A stretch of 64,000 bases of DNA from Phoronis australis (lineage: Eukaryota > Phoronida > Phoronidae): the NCBI GenBank assembly GCA_002633005.1, contig NMRA01000090.1, positions 565,715 to 629,714 of the forward strand, written 5' to 3'. Below are positions 61,801-64,000 of the stretch, piece by piece (position 1 is the stretch's first letter; each line of letters starts with the position of its first letter). The notes beneath the pieces are model-generated. The model searched no databases, was not told the origin of the DNA, and worked only from the letters and a program-made list of their open reading frames with translations. The position numbers and the translations under genes were made by a program.

Positions 61801-63754
61801 AGTTCTACATTCTTGTAGTTTTATCAGAAATACAGAATTAATAACAATTCAGACGAACCAGCTTCACCTAAACTACCAAAATCGTACTTTCGCAATAACA
61901 TGTTGAATTTTGCTTCAAACTCAGGTGCAAGAAAAATGAAACTAAAAGGAACATGCCGCTCATGGTTTAAATAAAGTTACTTCCTGTTTTAAGTCATTGA
62001 CCGTGTGATAAATAATTAAATTAAATTTAAATGTCCTTGTTATATTCTATCACTGGAATGCACTATATTTCACTATATCATCAGTGAGGCCTTTAGTGAA
62101 GCTCGATCCAGTTGTGTTCGTAATCACAACCCAACGTTAGGTGGCACTTATGGACTTCAACACGACACTTCGGCTAGATTCTACATAACTAAGTTGTGTT
62201 ATTTCAAAGAGGTTTCTTCAAAAGGTGTTTTGCATTCTTGACGAGGGACTGCATATAGTTTGTTTTTCGGCACTCGGAAACTCTGAAAAATATCAGTTCG
62301 AGCACCACTTTTAACAATTGAAGTTGTTTGTGCAGCAAGAAGCATATCCACTCTATGCCAATGCCATAAAACACATTAACTAGACAAGCTCCTTGCTGAG
62401 CTGTCATACAGAGGTGGAGTGGTGTGGACTAATGCACAGACAACTCACGAAAGAGCATGCCTAACCATCAACTTACCCGTGAAAGTAAAAGCGCACCAAC
62501 GATGAACCTTTAATGGGAATGCTTTTAAGCATTCGCTAAAAGTGATTTACTTTTATAATTGATGAAATAAAGTATAGTAAAAGTAGTGTGCAAAAACAGT
62601 CTCTTGTTAGTGATGGATTAGTTAAATTTACACTGAAAAAATCACGTTGTACCAATTTCAATGTATTGTTATTAACATGCAAATTGGATTGGTCAGTTGC
62701 CAAAAATGAGCTGTTACAACTGAACACGAACGTTATTTAATATGTGGCCAATATTCATCTCTAGTAGTGTGATCGGCTTTAATTTCATTGCAAGTATAAC
62801 GCATCAAAACGCCATCACAAAACCACAGCTCATTGACAGACACAGTGTAAATGCAAGTCTGGATATGTATATTTTCATTCTAAACTTATCGTAGGTTTTG
62901 TTGATAACCATTGCCTGGCAAAAGTCCCGGGAGGATCACTAGAGCTGCCCATAAGGCAACGCTGGTGAACCAACCACAGTCTGCATGTGCTGTACTCTTC
63001 ACGATATATGCGGAATGCCCGTTTCACGCCCATACCCCAAGCGCCATTGTACGTGTTCCTCAGTCCATTCGGATACGTGTATCGACCCTCTTCTATTCTG
63101 TCATTCAATCCGAACCAGGCCTCCCTGTAATATAAATATGAAGTATTTAACAATCGTGCGTATATATATACATGTACAGACAGGTTTCAAAGATTCAAGC
63201 TACTTGTCGACAGACGTACGTCCAGGCAGACGACCACTTCAAGTAGGCTAACGGCTGGCAAACAGAACTGCCACAGAAATGATAATGATATCAAACACTG
63301 GTGACTCTCACTTTCAAGCATGGGTGCACGAGCCCCCCCCCCACCAATTTGGCGAATTGGGCAAAAAGGTCTGCCTCAGTAAAACAAAAAGTCTGAGTAA
63401 AGGAGACAAAAGACCACTAAGTCCACAGGACTTCGGCGCGGGTGCACGATTGGCAGGTCTGAACTTACTGGCCCCGATTTTTAGTCCCCGTTGATTGTTT
63501 TTCAGTAAAACGTCCGCATACCGAAGAATTCGAGCCCCCCGACGTTTTAGGCAGGGTGCGCGCATGTCAAGTGCAATTGACTTGAGCACAATATATATAC
63601 TGAGAATATTCTGATTTTGTTTTCTTAAGACAAGATTTTTAAAGTGGTTACAAATCTGCATTCCCTTGAAAAAGCGAATTTTTCATTTAGCCCACTTACC
63701 GTTATATAATTGGTCCCAGTTTGTTCCTTATTCAGATAAGAATTGCTTTCAGAG
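51830..63754 (-). CDS. C-type-lectin adhesion G-protein-coupled receptor, partial (16 exons)
   Basis: Minus-strand exons: 63754-63700, 63120-63036, 61700-61563, 60957-60431, 60169-59900, 59666-59540, 59246-59142, 58119-57956, 57724-57675, 57446-57320, 55899-55796, 55656-55554, 54434-54284, 54044-53978, 53756-53604, 51956-51830. All junctions agree in phase, giving about 784 residues without a stop. Domains in order: C-terminal half of a C-type lectin domain, Ser/Thr-rich stalk, HRM-like Cys module, GAIN, GPS, then TM1 to TM6. Adhesion GPCRs are surface receptors that usually cleave themselves at the GPS and signal through a tethered agonist; this one would bind its ligand through the lectin domain (inferred). 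The gene starts beyond the window. The TM7 exon and tail were not found below 51830. Two acceptors (63120, 58119) were chosen by phase and are less certain. Confidence 0.85.
55900..57319 (-). other. Receptor intron between GPS and TM1
   Basis: A 1420-bp intron. A minus-strand ORF at 57033-56791 (80 residues) has no splice signals in phase and is treated as non-coding. Confidence 0.5.
57320..57724 (-). CDS. Receptor exons for the GPS (autoproteolysis) motif
   Basis: A 50-bp exon (57724-57675) encodes [12 protein letters not shown] and the next (57446-57320) [12 protein letters not shown], then [14 protein letters not shown]. All four GPS Cys are present, along with both Trp and the cleavage tripeptide His-Leu|Thr. 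Self-cleavage is therefore expected, leaving TNFAILM as the start of the tethered agonist. Confidence 0.92.
57956..60169 (-). CDS. Receptor exons for the GAIN domain
   Basis: Four exons: 60169-59900, 59666-59540, 59246-59142 and 58119-57956. The first ([20 protein letters not shown] ... [11 protein letters not shown]) is the helical subdomain [34 protein letters not shown] and NSHVTSASV follow the strand order of subdomain B as in latrophilins. The donor of exon 59666-59540 (CTAA|gtacga) was preferred to an earlier gtaaag because only it keeps phase. Confidence 0.7.
60431..60957 (-). CDS. Receptor exon: Ser/Thr-rich stalk and HRM-like Cys module
   Basis: A single large exon (527 bp). About 130 residues of Ser/Thr/Pro-rich sequence, a probable O-glycosylated stalk, lead into [19 protein letters not shown] and a last Cys nine residues on, the C..G....C...G.W......C end of a hormone-receptor-type module as found before GAIN domains. 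Only the second half of that module's Cys set is present. Confidence 0.75.
61563..63754 (-). CDS. Receptor exons for the C-type lectin domain (C-terminal half)
   Basis: Three exons: 63754-63700 ([18 protein letters not shown]), 63120-63036 ([19 protein letters not shown]) and 61700-61563 ([26 protein letters not shown]). They carry the W-x-GL-ND-x-x-EEG signature, the GQDC block and the closing W..D..C / F.C of the fold. The first half of the domain must lie beyond base 64000. The usual EPN/QPD sugar-binding triplet is not evident (GPNS instead), so calcium-dependent sugar binding is uncertain. Confidence 0.8.
63320..63575. repeat. Dispersed repeat in a receptor intron
   Basis: Third member of the family at 23860-23945 and 43311-43565, with a C-run (cgagccccccccccaccaatttggcg...) at the left and aattcgagcccccc...gcgcgcatgtcaag at the right. 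It sits between two lectin-domain exons. Confidence 0.7.
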
Positions 63755-64000
63755 CTTGAAAAAATCACAACCAATAATTTTTTGACTAAGACCAATGTCA
63801 GCGCGTAAAATGACAAGCTGTGACAAACGGCAATTAGACGAACTTGGTATGAAGCAACAACAAACGATCATTTTTTCGAACTCGTGGAATCGCCTTCAGT
63901 TGAACTACAGAACTAATCTAGACCAAGTGATCTATTTCTAATGTTGCTTTTTGTGTTTATAGTCCTGATTTCTGAAATCATCTCAGAATTGCACGTAAAT
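63755..64000 (-). other. Receptor intron running out of the window
   Basis: Sequence upstream of the first recognised receptor exon, in gene direction. No further exon was seen before the window edge. Confidence 0.5.

Overview
The window reads as nuclear DNA of an invertebrate animal. Coding sequence is AT-rich and cut into small exons with GT-AG introns. There are long introns and intergenic stretches, (TG)n microsatellites, several dispersed repeat families, two decayed LINEs and a Penelope-like remnant. A C-type-lectin adhesion GPCR, duplicated GDAP1-like genes and a CR1-like LINE would suit an invertebrate deuterostome such as amphioxus or a hemichordate, but that is inference and the species cannot be fixed from sequence alone. 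No bacterial operon, CRISPR array or plasmid feature is present. Single-frame ORFs mislead here, so genes were rebuilt by hand from splice sites and reading phase.

Layout. (1) 0.5-5.35 kb, minus strand: a three-exon gene for an unrecognised 421-residue Ser/Thr-rich, basic protein. Its first intron holds a short Penelope-like element with 105-bp inverted arms, each carrying a hammerhead-ribozyme-like core. (2) 5.4-20.5 kb: mostly repeats (a ~430-bp unit in three tandem copies, a CAAACAGACAGG minisatellite element, the endonuclease part of an APE-type LINE), plus one intronless membrane-protein ORF and one possible terminal exon. (3) 20.5-22.1 kb, minus strand: the last two exons of an unrecognised gene. 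(4) 22.5-33.6 kb and 39.8-50.4 kb, plus strand: a tandem segmental duplication, each half carrying a five-exon GDAP1-like (GST-fold, tail-anchored) gene. Copy A is intact in every exon; its intron 3 has taken a 2.4-kb CR1-like LINE. Copy B has lost one base at the exon 4/intron 4 junction, so the obvious splice shifts frame. (5) 34.9-36.2 kb, minus strand: two well-spliced exons of unknown protein(s). (6) 51.8-63.8 kb, minus strand: sixteen exons in continuous phase of an adhesion GPCR, running from the C-terminal half of a C-type lectin domain through a Ser/Thr-rich stalk, an HRM-like Cys module, GAIN and GPS to transmembrane helix 6. The start lies beyond the window and the TM7 exon was not found.

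Function. The GDAP1-like proteins would sit in the outer mitochondrial (and perhaps peroxisomal) membrane with a GST-like fold facing the cytosol. The adhesion GPCR would be a surface receptor, probably self-cleaved at His-Leu|Thr, with a sugar-binding-type domain. Nothing suggests that the neighbouring genes share a pathway; what links the window is segmental duplication and mobile-element traffic.
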